Part shown: positions 46,644-55,183 of the stretch, piece by piece
Position numbering within the stretch: the stretch's first letter is position 1
Layout: every line of letters begins with the position of its first letter
DNA from: Sphingomonas sp. OK281
GTDB taxonomy: Bacteria > Pseudomonadota > Alphaproteobacteria > Sphingomonadales > Sphingomonadaceae
Direction: 5' to 3'
NCBI RefSeq assembly: GCF_900115295.1
Contig: NZ_FOVZ01000002.1
Location: forward strand, 620,001-684,000
Length of the DNA: 64,000 bases
The notes under the pieces: generated by a model
The model's database searches: none
The model's input: the letters and a program-made list of their open reading frames with translations, nothing else
Told to the model about the DNA's origin: nothing
Translations under genes and position numbers: made by a program

Positions 46644-47740
46644 CCGCACTCCTCCCCGAAGGTTTCCGAGATCGCCTCCCCCCGTTCGCCGATTCGGCGG
46701 CGGCGCTGGAAGCGCGCGTGCTCGAAGCAGCGCGTCTCCACGGCTACGAGCGTGTCGATCCGCCGCTCGCCGAATTCGCCGACGGGCTGGAGATGCGCCT
46801 TAAAGCGGGTGGCCTTCACGACGCAGTGCGCTTCGTCGATCCGGTGTCGCAACGCACCCTTGCGATCCGCCCCGACATCACCGCACAGGTCGCGCGGATC
46901 GCGGCCACGCGGATGGGCCATCACCCACGTCCGGTCCGCCTGAGCTACGCCGGCTCCGTCCTCAAACTGCGGGCGTCGCAGCTTGCCCCCGCCCGTGAGA
47001 CCCGGCAGATCGGCTGTGAGTTGATCGGGCTCGACTCGGTTGCCGCGGCGCAGGAGCTCGTCGCGGTTGCAGTCGACATGATCGCGGCCGCCGACGTTAC
47101 CGGCGCGTCGATCGACTTCACGCTGCCTGACTTGGTGCCGACGCTGGCCGCCGGACCTTTCCCCGTCGCGGATGACCTCGTCGCAACCTTGCGCGATCGG
47201 CTCGACGCGAAGGACGCAGGTGCCGTCGCCGCGCTCGCGCCCGCCTACCTCCCCCTGATCGAAGCCGCCGGCCCGTTCGACCAGGCGATGGACCGCCTCC
47301 GCGCCTTCGACACCACCGGTGCACTCGCCTCTCGCCTCGACGGTCTCGCACGCATCGCCGAAGCGCTGGACGGCCGCGTCGCGCTCACACTCGATCCCAC
47401 CGAGCGCCACGGGTTCGAATATCAGACCTGGCTCGGCTTCTCGCTCTTCGCCGACGGCTCGCCACGCGAAGTCGGCCGCGGCGGCACCTACACCGTGGTC
47501 CACGAAACCGGGGCCGAGGAAGCCGCGACGGGTTTCTCGCTCTATGCCGATGCGCTCGTCGAACGCGTCGCCACCGTCGATCGCCGTCGCCTCTTCCTCC
47601 CGTTCGGCACGCCCGCCAGCGAAGGCGCAGCAATGCGCGCGCAAGGCTGGGTCACCGTCGCTGCACTCGACGCAGGCGACACCCCCGAAGCACAAGTCTG
47701 CACGCATCTATGGGTAGCAGGCGAGCCCCGCGCGCTGTAG
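46640..47740 (+). CDS. hisZ: ATP phosphoribosyltransferase regulatory subunit
   Basis: The 366-residue HisZ is a class II aminoacyl-tRNA-synthetase-like protein that binds short-form HisG in the first step of histidine synthesis and has no synthetase activity of its own. Visible features include LLPEGFRDRLPPFADSAAAL, the motif 2-like IRPDITAQVARIAATRM, and the glycine-rich GGTYTVVHETG. Length fits HisZ rather than full HisS, and the anticodon-binding domain is absent. ATG 46640 overlaps the DUF559 stop by four bases. purA follows 30 bp downstream. A hisG gene is not in the window. Confidence 0.92.
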   Translation: MTALLPEGFRDRLPPFADSAAALEARVLEAARLHGYERVDPPLAEFADGLEMRLKAGGLHDAVRFVDPVSQRTLAIRPDITAQVARIAATRMGHHPRPVRLSYAGSVLKLRASQLAPARETRQIGCELIGLDSVAAAQELVAVAVDMIAAADVTGASIDFTLPDLVPTLAAGPFPVADDLVATLRDRLDAKDAGAVAALAPAYLPLIEAAGPFDQAMDRLRAFDTTGALASRLDGLARIAEALDGRVALTLDPTERHGFEYQTWLGFSLFADGSPREVGRGGTYTVVHETGAEEAATGFSLYADALVERVATVDRRRLFLPFGTPASEGAAMRAQGWVTVAALDAGDTPEAQVCTHLWVAGEPRAL

Positions 47741-47770
47741 GCGCTGCGCGTAATCCTCAGGAGATAGAGT

Positions 47771-49060
47771 TTGGCCAACGTAGCAGTCATCGGCGCGCAA
47801 TGGGGCGACGAAGGCAAGGGCAAGATCGTCGACTGGCTCGCCGAGCGTGCCGACATGGTCGTGCGCTTCCAGGGCGGGCACAATGCCGGCCACACGCTGG
47901 TCGTCGGCGACAACGTGTACAAATTGTCGCTGCTGCCGTCGGGCATCGTGCGCGGGACCCCGTCGTTCATCGGCAATGGCGTGGTGCTCGATCCCTGGGC
48001 GCTGAAGGACGAGATCGCGCGATTGGGCGCGCAAGGCGTGACCGCAACGCCGGAGACGCTGCGGATCGCCGACACCTGCGCGCTGATCCTGCCGTTCCAC
48101 CGCGATCTCGATGGACTGCGTGAGGATGCGAGCGGCGCCGGCAAGATCGGCACCACGCGTCGGGGCATCGGCCCTGCGTATGAAGACAAGGTCGGCCGCC
48201 GCGCGATCCGCGTCTGCGACCTCGCGCATCTCGACGATCTCGGCCCGCAGCTCGATCGCCTCACCGCGCATCACGACGCGCTACGTGCCGGCTTCGGCGA
48301 GCCGCCGATCGATCGCGCGCGCCTGATCGCGGAACTGCGCGAGATCGCTGGCTTCGTGCTGCCGTTCGCCAAGCCTGTATGGCGCGATCTCAATGCCGCG
48401 CGATCGGCCGGTAAGCGTATCCTGTTCGAGGGCGCGCAGGGCGTTCTGCTCGACGTCGACCACGGCACGTATCCGTTCGTCACCTCGTCGAACACGATTG
48501 CGGGCGCAGCGGCTGGCGGTTCTGGCCTCGGGCCATCGGCGGTCGGCTTCGTGCTCGGTATCGCCAAGGCGTACACGACGCGCGTTGGTTCGGGGCCTTT
48601 CCCGACCGAGCTCGAGAACGAGACTGGCGAACGGCTGGGCGTACGTGGGCATGAATTCGGCACCGTCACCGGGCGGAAGCGCCGCTGCGGCTGGTTCGAC
48701 GCGGTGCTGGTACGCCAGGCGGCAGCGGTCGGCGGCATCACCGGGATCGCGCTGACCAAGATCGACGTGCTCGACGGGTTCGAGACCGTGTCGATCTGCA
48801 CCGGCTACAAGTTGCGCGGCGAGACGCTCGATTATTTCCCGGCGCATGCGGCGGACCAGGCGCTGGTCGAGCCGATCTACGAGACGATGGAAGGCTGGCA
48901 GGAGACGACTGCGGGTGCACGCAGCTGGGCCGACCTGCCCGCGCAGGCGATCAAGTATATCCGCCGTATCGAGGAGCTGATCCGCTGCCCGGTGACGTTG
49001 GTGTCGACCAGCCCGCAGCGGGTTGACACGATCCTCGTCCGCGATCCGTTCTCGGACTGA
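47771..49060 (+). CDS. purA: Adenylosuccinate synthase
   Basis: The 429-residue enzyme joins IMP and aspartate with GTP to give adenylosuccinate in AMP synthesis. The signatures [66 protein letters not shown] and the GTP-site region near RDIKTD-type [12 protein letters not shown] are all present. It begins with TTG at 47771, with AGGAG about seven bases upstream; no ATG gives the conserved N-terminus [11 protein letters not shown]. It follows hisZ by 30 bp and ends before a strong terminator. Confidence 0.96.
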   Translation: MANVAVIGAQWGDEGKGKIVDWLAERADMVVRFQGGHNAGHTLVVGDNVYKLSLLPSGIVRGTPSFIGNGVVLDPWALKDEIARLGAQGVTATPETLRIADTCALILPFHRDLDGLREDASGAGKIGTTRRGIGPAYEDKVGRRAIRVCDLAHLDDLGPQLDRLTAHHDALRAGFGEPPIDRARLIAELREIAGFVLPFAKPVWRDLNAARSAGKRILFEGAQGVLLDVDHGTYPFVTSSNTIAGAAAGGSGLGPSAVGFVLGIAKAYTTRVGSGPFPTELENETGERLGVRGHEFGTVTGRKRRCGWFDAVLVRQAAAVGGITGIALTKIDVLDGFETVSICTGYKLRGETLDYFPAHAADQALVEPIYETMEGWQETTAGARSWADLPAQAIKYIRRIEELIRCPVTLVSTSPQRVDTILVRDPFSD

Positions 49061-49070
49061 GCAGACACTA

Positions 49071-49100
49071 AAAAGCCGGGCGATCGCTCGCCCGGCTTTT
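49071..49100. terminator. Rho-independent terminator, bidirectional
   Basis: AAAAGCCGGGCGA (49071-49083) and TCGCCCGGCTTTT (49088-49100) pair perfectly over 13 bp around a TCGC loop, with an A-run on the left and a T-run on the right. It serves purA on the plus strand and, by symmetry, the Gly/Thr-rich protein gene on the minus strand. Confidence 0.95.
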
Positions 49101-49122
49101 CATTTACTGTAGAGACGTCGGA

Positions 49123-49608
49123 TCAGCGCGGAGTTGTCGTGCCGGTCGTTCCGCCCGTGGTCGAACCCATCGTGCCGGTGGTCGTGCCACCCATCGTGCC
49201 CGTGGTTCCGGTCGAGCCGCCCATCGTGCCGGTCGTACCCATCGTACCAGTCGTACCGCCCATCGTGTCGGCGCCCATCGTGCTACCGGTCGTGCCCGAC
49301 ATCGTGCTGCCCGTCGTGCCGGTGCCGCTCATGGTGCCCGACGTCGTGCCCCGCGTACGGCTGCGAGCCTTGGTGCCACGCTGCGTGCGAGTCGTGGTCG
49401 TCGAACGGGTACTGGTCGAGGGATTGGCCTGATCCATCGTGCCGGTCGACATGCCGCCGGTCGTGCTGCCTGCGGTCGAACCGCCCATGGTGCCGCCGCT
49501 CATCGTGCCACCCGTGGTGCCGCCCATCGAGCCGCCGGTGCCCGTCTGCGCCATTGCCACGCCCGGAATGATCAGCGCCGCCGCTGCGATCGAAGTCAGA
49601 ATACGCAT
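49123..49608 (-). CDS. Secreted Gly/Thr/Met-rich repeat protein, unknown function
   Basis: The 161-residue protein has a signal peptide (MRILTSIAAAALIIPGVAMA). Almost the whole mature chain is made of short GGTTG, TMGGT, TTGTMG-like repeats. A central segment is rich in Arg/Thr (STSTRSTTTTRTQRGTKARS), and the C-terminus ends TTTPR. Methionine and glycine dominate; no catalytic motif or cysteine is visible. AGGAGAG lies before the ATG. The low-complexity repeats also create long open frames on the opposite strand, but the signal peptide and ribosome binding site support this strand. Such proteins may bind metals or form surface material; this is speculation. Confidence 0.75.
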   Translation of the reverse strand: MRILTSIAAAALIIPGVAMAQTGTGGSMGGTTGGTMSGGTMGGSTAGSTTGGMSTGTMDQANPSTSTRSTTTTRTQRGTKARSRTRGTTSGTMSGTGTTGSTMSGTTGSTMGADTMGGTTGTMGTTGTMGGSTGTTGTMGGTTTGTMGSTTGGTTGTTTPR

Positions 49609-49664
49609 TTCGCTCTCCTATGTTATTGAAGAGCAAGCGCTTCAGTCCTGCATAGGTTCCGACC

Positions 49665-50732
49665 TCAGCCGCACTGGCCCCGATGCAGCAACGCCTGGTC
49701 GGCCAGCACGAGCGCCACCATCGCCTCGACCACGGGGACGCCGCGGATGCCGACGCACGGGTCGTGACGCCCCTTGGTGGCGATTGTCGCGGCCTCGCCG
49801 GTCGGGCTGATCGTCTCGACCGGGGTGAGGATCGAACTGGTCGGCTTGAACGCGACGCGGAGCCGGATCGGCTGGCCGGTTGCGATGCCTCCAGCGATGC
49901 CGCCCGCATGGTTGGCGAGAAACTCCGGGCCATCCACGCCTGGCCGCATCGGGTCGGCATTCGCTTCGCCCGACAGAGCGGCAGCGGCGAACCCGTCTCC
50001 GATCTCGATGCCCTTGACCGCGTTGATGCTCATGCAGGCCGACGCGAGTTCGGAATCGAGCTTGGCATAGAGCGGCGCCCCCCAGCCGGCCGGCACGCCG
50101 GTCGCCTCGCACGCGATCACCGCACCGAGCGACGAGCCTGACTTGCGCGCTGCGTCGACGAGTATCTCCCAGCGGGCGGCGGCGGCGGCGTCCGGGCAGA
50201 AGAACGGGTTCTGGTCGATCTGCGCATCGTCGAAGTTGGCCGGATCGATCGCATCGCCACCGATCGCCTCGACCCACGCGCGAACGCGGACCTGCGGCAC
50301 GACGAGCCGCGCGACCGCACCGGCGGCAACGCGCGCTGCCGTCTCGCGCGCCGACGACCGCCCACCACCACGGAAATCACGAAACCCGTATTTCGCGTCA
50401 TAGGCATAGTCGGCGTGACCGGGGCGATAGGCCTTGGCGACGTCCGAATAATCCTTCGAGCGCTGGTCGACATTCTCGATCATCAGGCTGATCGGCGTGC
50501 CGGTGGTGCGCCCCTCGAACACGCCCGAGAGGATGCGCACCGTATCCGGCTCGCGCCGCTGCGTCGTGAAGCGCGAGGTGCCGGGCCGGCGCTTGTCGAG
50601 CCACGGCTGAATATCGGCCTCGGTCAGCGGGATGCCGGGAGGACACCCGTCGACTACGGCGCCGAGCGCAGGGCCATGGGACTCGCCCCAGGTGGTGAAG
50701 CGGAACAGTCGTCCAAACGTATTGAAGCTCAC
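49665..50732 (-). CDS. aroC: Chorismate synthase
   Basis: The 355-residue FMN-dependent enzyme makes chorismate from 5-enolpyruvylshikimate-3-phosphate. The signatures [40 protein letters not shown] with [17 protein letters not shown], and a C-terminal [20 protein letters not shown] are complete. The start is GTG at 50732 ([10 protein letters not shown]). Its first bases overlap the stop of the upstream DUF559 gene by GTGA, and the ribosome-binding region falls inside the palindromic repeat that also encodes the DUF559 C-terminus, so that insertion has remodelled the aroC translation start. Confidence 0.95.
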   Translation of the reverse strand: MSFNTFGRLFRFTTWGESHGPALGAVVDGCPPGIPLTEADIQPWLDKRRPGTSRFTTQRREPDTVRILSGVFEGRTTGTPISLMIENVDQRSKDYSDVAKAYRPGHADYAYDAKYGFRDFRGGGRSSARETAARVAAGAVARLVVPQVRVRAWVEAIGGDAIDPANFDDAQIDQNPFFCPDAAAAARWEILVDAARKSGSSLGAVIACEATGVPAGWGAPLYAKLDSELASACMSINAVKGIEIGDGFAAAALSGEANADPMRPGVDGPEFLANHAGGIAGGIATGQPIRLRVAFKPTSSILTPVETISPTGEAATIATKGRHDPCVGIRGVPVVEAMVALVLADQALLHRGQCG

Positions 50733-51142
50733 TTGCCCCTCTCCCCAACGGGGAGAGGGAGGGGCCCGTGCGAAGCATGGGAGGGTGAGGGCACGCGCGT
50801 GAGTCCATCAAGGATCGCGGCGAGCACGCCGTCCATCCGCTGCATCACGTCGTTGTTCCAGACACGGATCACACGATATCCCTTGGTGGCGAGGAAAGCG
50901 GTTCGGCTGTCGTCATAGGCGACGTCCCCGATATGTTGGCTGCCGTCTACCTCGACGACCAGCATCGCGTCCATGCAGAGAAAGTCGGTGATGAAGGGGC
51001 CGATCCAGACTTGGCGGCGGAATTTGAAGTTGCCGAGACGACGGTTTCGGAGACGGTACCAAAGCCGGTCCTCCGCTTCGGTCGCATCGCGACGTAGCTC
51101 TCGGGCTCGGTTCAGTGCTTCGGTGCCGTCGTGTTGCCTCAC
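50729..51142 (-). CDS. DUF559 endonuclease-domain protein (copy 2) with repeat-derived C-terminus
   Basis: The 137-residue DUF559 protein has [20 protein letters not shown], then [20 protein letters not shown] with VDGSQH as the acidic core, and [19 protein letters not shown]. The last 20 residues ([20 protein letters not shown]) come from reading through a palindromic repeat, not from the DUF559 fold. GTG 51142 lies three bases from a second, inverted copy of that repeat, whose GGGAGGGTGAGGGCAAGG provides the ribosome binding site. The stop overlaps aroC by four bases. It separates fabI from aroC on the same strand. The architecture parallels copy 1 at 46281-46643. Confidence 0.85.
   Translation of the reverse strand: MRQHDGTEALNRARELRRDATEAEDRLWYRLRNRRLGNFKFRRQVWIGPFITDFLCMDAMLVVEVDGSQHIGDVAYDDSRTAFLATKGYRVIRVWNNDVMQRMDGVLAAILDGLTRVPSPSHASHGPLPLPVGERGK
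50736..50792. repeat. Palindromic repeat at the 3' side of DUF559 copy 2
   Basis: CCCCTCTCCCC...GGGGAGAGG is followed by GGGGCCCGTGCGAAGCATGG and GAGGGTGAGGGCA. It is an inverted partner of 51145-51202, with three to five differences across roughly 57 bases. It lies within the DUF559 coding region and just upstream of aroC. Confidence 0.85.
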
Positions 51143-51144
51143 CT

Positions 51145-51202
51145 TGCCCTCACCCTCCCATGCTTTGCATGGGCCCCTCCCTCTCCCCGGAGGGGGAGAG
51201 GG
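51145..51202. repeat. Palindromic repeat at the 5' side of DUF559 copy 2
   Basis: It begins TGCCCTCACCCTCCCATGCT, then continues with GCATGGGCCCCTCCCTCTCC and a terminal CCGGAGGGGGAGAGGG. It is the inverted counterpart of 50736-50792, so the DUF559 gene is bracketed by inverted repeats. It ends at the fabI stop codon. Confidence 0.85.
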
Positions 51203-52006
51203 TTATACCAAAGCAATATCAGGCGCGTCTTCGGCCTTCATGCCGATCACGTTGTAGCCGGCGTCGACGTGGTGCGTCTCGCCCGTCACGCCCGAGGCAA
51301 GGTCGCTCAGCAAGTACAGCCCAGCACCGCCGACGTCGTCGATCGTGACGTTGCGCTTTAGCGGCGAGTTCAGCTCGTTCCACTTCAGGATCAGGCGGAA
51401 ATCACCGATCCCGCTCGCCGCCAGCGTCTTGATCGGACCCGCCGAGATCGCGTTGACGCGGATATTATCGCGACCCAGATCGACCGCGAGATACTGCACG
51501 CTCGTCTCCAGCGCCGCCTTCGCGACCCCCATCACGTTGTAATGCGGAATGACCTTCTCCGCGCCGTAATAGCTGAGCGTCAGCATTGCGCCGCCCTCGG
51601 TCATCATCTTGGCCGCGCGCTGCGCCACCGCGACGAACGAATAGACCGAGATGTTCATCGTCATCAGGAAATTGTCGAGGCTGGTATCGACGAACCGCCC
51701 GCGCAGCTCGTTCTTGTCCGAAAAGCCGATCGCGTGGACGACGAAGTCGATCGTCGGCCATTCCTGCGCCAGCTTGTCGAAGGTCGCATCGAGCGCGCCC
51801 ATGTCCGACACGTCGCAATCGAACAGCCGCGCCACGCCCAACTGCTCGGCGAGCGGGCGGACGCGCTTCTCCATCGTCTCGCCCTGGTAGCTGAACGCGA
51901 GGTCCGCGCCCGCCTCGGACAGCTTCTTGGCGATCCCCCAGGCCAGCGACTTGTCGTTCGCCAAGCCCATGATCAGCCCACGCTTGCCCGCCATCAAACC
52001 GTTCAC
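51203..52006 (-). CDS. fabI: Enoyl-[acyl-carrier-protein] reductase (NADH)
   Basis: The 267-residue short-chain dehydrogenase-type enzyme reduces enoyl-ACP in fatty-acid elongation. The N-terminus MNGLMAGKRGLIMGLANDKS is the alphaproteobacterial FabI signature. The catalytic Tyr-x6-Lys appears in PHYNVMGVAKAALE, with a further tyrosine in LTLSYYGAEKV; SAGPIKTLAASGI and TGETHHVDAGYN complete the family pattern. GTG at 52006 gives this N-terminus, while ATG 51994 would lose four conserved residues. It follows the BrkB gene by 11 bp on the same strand. Confidence 0.95.
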   Translation of the reverse strand: MNGLMAGKRGLIMGLANDKSLAWGIAKKLSEAGADLAFSYQGETMEKRVRPLAEQLGVARLFDCDVSDMGALDATFDKLAQEWPTIDFVVHAIGFSDKNELRGRFVDTSLDNFLMTMNISVYSFVAVAQRAAKMMTEGGAMLTLSYYGAEKVIPHYNVMGVAKAALETSVQYLAVDLGRDNIRVNAISAGPIKTLAASGIGDFRLILKWNELNSPLKRNVTIDDVGGAGLYLLSDLASGVTGETHHVDAGYNVIGMKAEDAPDIALV

Positions 52007-52017
52007 GCCGTCCCCGC

Positions 52018-52968
52018 CTATACCTGCATATCCGTAGCAGGCTGCTCTAGCGTTGTTTCGGGTGGTTCCGCCAGTGCTGCGTTGAGATGCGCACCGAATA
52101 CCAGCCCGAGCCCGATGACATAGAAAAATAACAGCATGATGACGACACCCGCCAGACTGCCATAGGTGAGGTCGTAGCCACCGAGCCGCGACAGGATCAC
52201 CGGCAGCAGCGCGGTCGCACTGACCCACCACGCGGTGGTGAACAGCGCACCCGGCCATTTGCGGCACTTCGAATAGCGATAGCGCGACGGGGTGACCGAG
52301 TAGAACAGCAGGTACAGCGCACCGAACATGAGCAGGCCGGGAATCAGCCGCGACAGCCCGACCCACCCCGCCGCGTCCTGCGCGAAGGGGACGAGGCGGT
52401 AGATGAACTGCTCCGCCGCGGTAAGGATACCCTGGACGAGGAACGACAGCAGCGCGATCACCACCGACAGAATGATCACCGCGGACGATCCAAGCCGCGA
52501 TTTCCAGAATGGCGCGGTCGCCTTGATCCCGTAGGCGCGGTGAAAGATGTCGCGGATCGTCTCGACGAAGCTGCCGACCGTCCACAGCCCGACCAGCGCG
52601 CCGAGCCACAACAGCGACCCGGTCCGCGCGGCGAGCACGTCGGCAATCGGCTTGCGCAACAGGTCGCCGACGTTCGGCGGCAGGACGTTGAGGAACGACT
52701 CGACCGCGCGCACCGTCTCGACGCTCTGCCCGAAGATCGACAGGATCGCGGCTGCGACGATGAAGAACGGAAACACCGTCATCAACGCAAGATAGGCCAG
52801 GTTCCCGGCGTGGATGAACCCGTCGTTGAACACGCCGATCGCGGCACGCTTGAACACCTCGAACGCGTAGCTGCCCGGCCTGACCTTCGCCATGCCGCGG
52901 TTGAGACGGGCACGCGTTGCACCATGATCATGGGCGCGCGCTTCGGGCGAAAGGGGACTATCATTCAC
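52018..52968 (-). CDS. YihY/BrkB-family inner-membrane protein
   Basis: The protein of about 316 residues has six predicted membrane helices, among them AYLALMTVFPFFIVAAAILS, GSLLWLGALVGLWTVGSFVE, LGSSAVIILSVVIALLSFLV and GVVIMLLFFYVIGLGLVFGA. It belongs to the YihY/virulence-factor BrkB family (once called RNase BN); its transport or structural role is unsettled. GTG 52968 gives MNDSPLSPEARAHDHG; ATG 52893 (MAKVRPGSY) is an alternative. The gene lies eight bases after the DnaJ-like gene and just before fabI, so all three may be one transcript. Confidence 0.85.
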   Translation of the reverse strand: MNDSPLSPEARAHDHGATRARLNRGMAKVRPGSYAFEVFKRAAIGVFNDGFIHAGNLAYLALMTVFPFFIVAAAILSIFGQSVETVRAVESFLNVLPPNVGDLLRKPIADVLAARTGSLLWLGALVGLWTVGSFVETIRDIFHRAYGIKATAPFWKSRLGSSAVIILSVVIALLSFLVQGILTAAEQFIYRLVPFAQDAAGWVGLSRLIPGLLMFGALYLLFYSVTPSRYRYSKCRKWPGALFTTAWWVSATALLPVILSRLGGYDLTYGSLAGVVIMLLFFYVIGLGLVFGAHLNAALAEPPETTLEQPATDMQV

Positions 52969-52975
52969 AAGGCGT

Positions 52976-53911
52976 TCAGACGCCCATGGCCCCCCGAGGG
53001 TTCCCCGCCTCGCGTCCATCCCAGCTTTCGACAAACGCCGTCAGCGCCGCATCGTTCGCTGGAATGTCGATCATCAGCGTAACCAACTGATCGCCCCGCG
53101 TGCCACTTTTCTTGTGGAAACCCTTGCCCTTGAGGCGCAACGTCTTCCCCGAGGTCGTACCCTTGGGGATCGTCAGCATCACCGGCTTGTCGACTGTCGG
53201 CGCCTTGATCGCCCCCCCCAGCACCGCCTCGGCGAGCGTGATCGGCAGGTCGAGGCGGACGTCGTCGCCGTCGCGCGTGAAGAACTTGTGCGGCTGAACC
53301 TCGATCGTCAGGATCGCATCGCCCGCGCCGCCCGGACCCTGCTCGCCCTTGCCGGCCAGCTTCATCTGCGTGCCGGTCTCGACTCCGGCGGGGAGCTTGA
53401 GATCGAGCGTCTTGCCGTCCGCGAGCGTCACGCGCTGCGGCTCCAGCGTCGCGGCCTCGACGAACGGCACCTGCAGGCGATACGCGGCATTCTCGCCCTT
53501 GGGCTGCGGGCGCCGACCGAAGCCGCCGGAGAACCCGCCGCCGCCGCCACGCTGCGCGCCACCGAACAGGCCCTCGAAGATATCGCTCATGTCGGCCCCG
53601 CCGGCGCCGCTCTCATAGCCTTCGCTGCGGAAGCCGCCGCCGGGCTGGGGTCGCCCGCCACCGCCGCCAAAGCCGAACGGCGACGCCGGATTGCCGTCGC
53701 CGTCGATCTCGCCGCGATCGAACCGTGCGCGCTTGTCCTTGTCGTTCAGCAGGTCGTACGCGTTGGTGACCGTGCTGAACCGCTCCGACGCCTTCGGGTT
53801 GTCCTTGTTGCGATCGGGATGAAGCTCCTTCGCGAGCTTGCGGTACGCCTTCTTGATGTCGGCTTCGGTCGCGTCGCGCGCTACACCCAGAGTCTTGTAC
53901 GGATCGGCCAC
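52976..53911 (-). CDS. DnaJ-family co-chaperone (CbpA-like)
   Basis: The 311-residue J-domain protein begins DPYKTLGVARDATEADIKKA with the HPD motif in AKELHPDRNKDN. A Gly/Phe-rich region (PFGFGGGGGRPQPGGGFRSE) is followed by the DnaJ C-terminal substrate-binding domains (KLPAGVETGTQMKLAGKGEQ, then ITLAEAVLGGAIKAPTVDKP). The cysteine-rich zinc-finger region of true DnaJ is missing, which places it with CbpA/DnaJ C-terminal proteins. It starts with GTG at 53911. It should stimulate DnaK in protein folding, and CbpA members may also bind DNA. Confidence 0.92.
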   Translation of the reverse strand: MADPYKTLGVARDATEADIKKAYRKLAKELHPDRNKDNPKASERFSTVTNAYDLLNDKDKRARFDRGEIDGDGNPASPFGFGGGGGRPQPGGGFRSEGYESGAGGADMSDIFEGLFGGAQRGGGGGFSGGFGRRPQPKGENAAYRLQVPFVEAATLEPQRVTLADGKTLDLKLPAGVETGTQMKLAGKGEQGPGGAGDAILTIEVQPHKFFTRDGDDVRLDLPITLAEAVLGGAIKAPTVDKPVMLTIPKGTTSGKTLRLKGKGFHKKSGTRGDQLVTLMIDIPANDAALTAFVESWDGREAGNPRGAMGV

Positions 53912-54005
53912 TTACGTCCCCATTCTAACTTGCGCGTCTATGTGGGGCGGTGCGCAGCGCAACGCAATTGCGCGCGGGGTGTTTGGTTGCACGAGAGGAA
54001 CGATC

Positions 54006-54152
54006 ATGACTGAGAAGCAACCGATGCAGGGCGTGCCGAAGAACGACGACGGCGCGAAGCAGAAGGACGGCGTCAACAACGCGCCGGCCAAGGACAAGGG
54101 CGGCGAAAGTGGCGGCGGCTCGTATCCGAACCCGCACGACGAGAAGAAGTAA
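54006..54152 (+). CDS. Small hydrophilic protein, unknown
   Basis: The 48-residue protein has no hydrophobic segment and is rich in Lys, Asp, Gly and Asn (MTEKQPMQGVPKNDDGAKQK, later GGGSYPNPHDEKK). GAGAGGAAC before the ATG is a good ribosome binding site, supporting expression. It diverges from the DnaJ-like gene and precedes a palindromic repeat. Such short polar proteins are often stress-related in this group, but no family is recognised and no function can be assigned. Confidence 0.6.
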   Translation: MTEKQPMQGVPKNDDGAKQKDGVNNAPAKDKGGESGGGSYPNPHDEKK

Positions 54153-54162
54153 GGTCGACCTT

Positions 54163-54284
54163 ATCCTCCCCTATGAGGGGAGGTGGCAGCCTGCTTGGGC
54201 TGACGGAGGGGTGACCCGCCATCGAGAGGGCAACACCCCTCCGTCTGGCAAGCGCCAGCCACCTCCCCTTGCAGGGGAGGATCA
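54163..54284. repeat. Interspersed palindromic repeat, type D
   Basis: The arms ATCCTCCCCTATGAGGGGAG and its partner (ending CTCCCCTTGCAGGGGAGGAT) enclose inverted GACGGAGGGGTG/CACCCCTCCGTC segments. It starts 11 bases after the small protein's stop and ends eight bases before the convergent transglutaminase gene's stop. Only one copy is seen in the window. Confidence 0.85.
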
Positions 54285-54292
54285 CATTTTCC

Positions 54293-55177
54293 CTATGTGA
54301 ATTCCAACGGCGCGACATCGACACTAACATCCATGTTCTGCGCCCCCGACCCGAGCACCACCCCGTCGACCGGCGCGATCTCGGCATAATCCCGCCCGAC
54401 CGCCATCACGATGTGATCGCTCGCCATCCAGATCCCGTTGGTCGGATCGACCCCGACCCAGCCGCGCACCGGCCCGCACCACAGCAGCACCCACGCATGC
54501 GTCGCATCGGCCCCGACCAGCCGCGGCTGACCCTCGGGCGGGATCGTCCGGATATACCCAGACGCATACGCCGCCGGCAGCCCTGCCGCGCGCAAGCCCG
54601 TGATCATGATCTGTGCGAAATCCTGGCACACGCCCTTGCGCTGGAGGAACGCCTCGTGCGGCGGCGTATCGACCAACGTCGCGTCCGCATCGAATTCGAA
54701 CTCTACCTGGATCCGGCGCGCAAGCGCGATCCCGGCTTCCAGTGCGCCCCGGGAAGGATCGAGATCCACCGCGCAATAGTCCGCGATCGCCTGGTCGAGC
54801 GGGATCAGCGGCGAGGGATAGATGTAGTTCGCCGGACTCGCCGCGGAAAGATCAGTGCTCGCCCGCGCCATCGCCGCGATCTCGCCCAACGTCGGATCGC
54901 TCGCATCGGGCACCGGCACGAGGCGATCCACCGTCATCCGCGACCGGCTCTCGATCGTCAGGTGGCGAACCGGGCTGTCGACGACCAATCGCGTCACGTT
55001 GGCCAGCCCCGCCTCCGCCCGCGCCGCGCTGGTACGCCCGGCCGGATGCACCGACAGCGCATAGCTATCCAGATGCTGCCCCGGCCAATCGATCGGCTTC
55101 AACCGCAGATTGCACCGCGCAAACTTAACGCTCGCGCCGTAGTCGAACGTGGTGACGTGGCGAATGTCGTAGATCAT
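54293..55177 (-). CDS. Transglutaminase-like family protein
   Basis: The 294-residue protein has an N-terminal bacterial transglutaminase-like domain starting MIYDIRHVTTFDYGASVKFA and the core with the catalytic cysteine in KGVCQDFAQIMITGLRAAGL. The catalytic histidine is in DATHAWVLLWCGPVRGW and the aspartate in GVDPTNG. These cysteine-protease-like proteins cluster with ATP-grasp/alpha-E genes, as here: the fused partner lies upstream on the same strand beyond a 106-bp palindromic repeat. They may form and process an isopeptide or small peptide product; none has been shown here. Confidence 0.88.
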   Translation of the reverse strand: MIYDIRHVTTFDYGASVKFARCNLRLKPIDWPGQHLDSYALSVHPAGRTSAARAEAGLANVTRLVVDSPVRHLTIESRSRMTVDRLVPVPDASDPTLGEIAAMARASTDLSAASPANYIYPSPLIPLDQAIADYCAVDLDPSRGALEAGIALARRIQVEFEFDADATLVDTPPHEAFLQRKGVCQDFAQIMITGLRAAGLPAAYASGYIRTIPPEGQPRLVGADATHAWVLLWCGPVRGWVGVDPTNGIWMASDHIVMAVGRDYAEIAPVDGVVLGSGAQNMDVSVDVAPLEFT

Positions 55178-55183
55178 GACCTG

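Noticed and set aside
47405..47425. GGGTTCGAAT considered as a tRNA T-loop
   Set aside because: It lies inside hisZ in frame, and no acceptor or anticodon arms can be built around it.
49134..49571. Ser/Arg-rich and Pro/Val-rich plus-strand frames opposite the Gly/Thr/Met protein
   Set aside because: Both come from the same DNA repeats; only the minus-strand frame has a signal peptide and a ribosome binding site.
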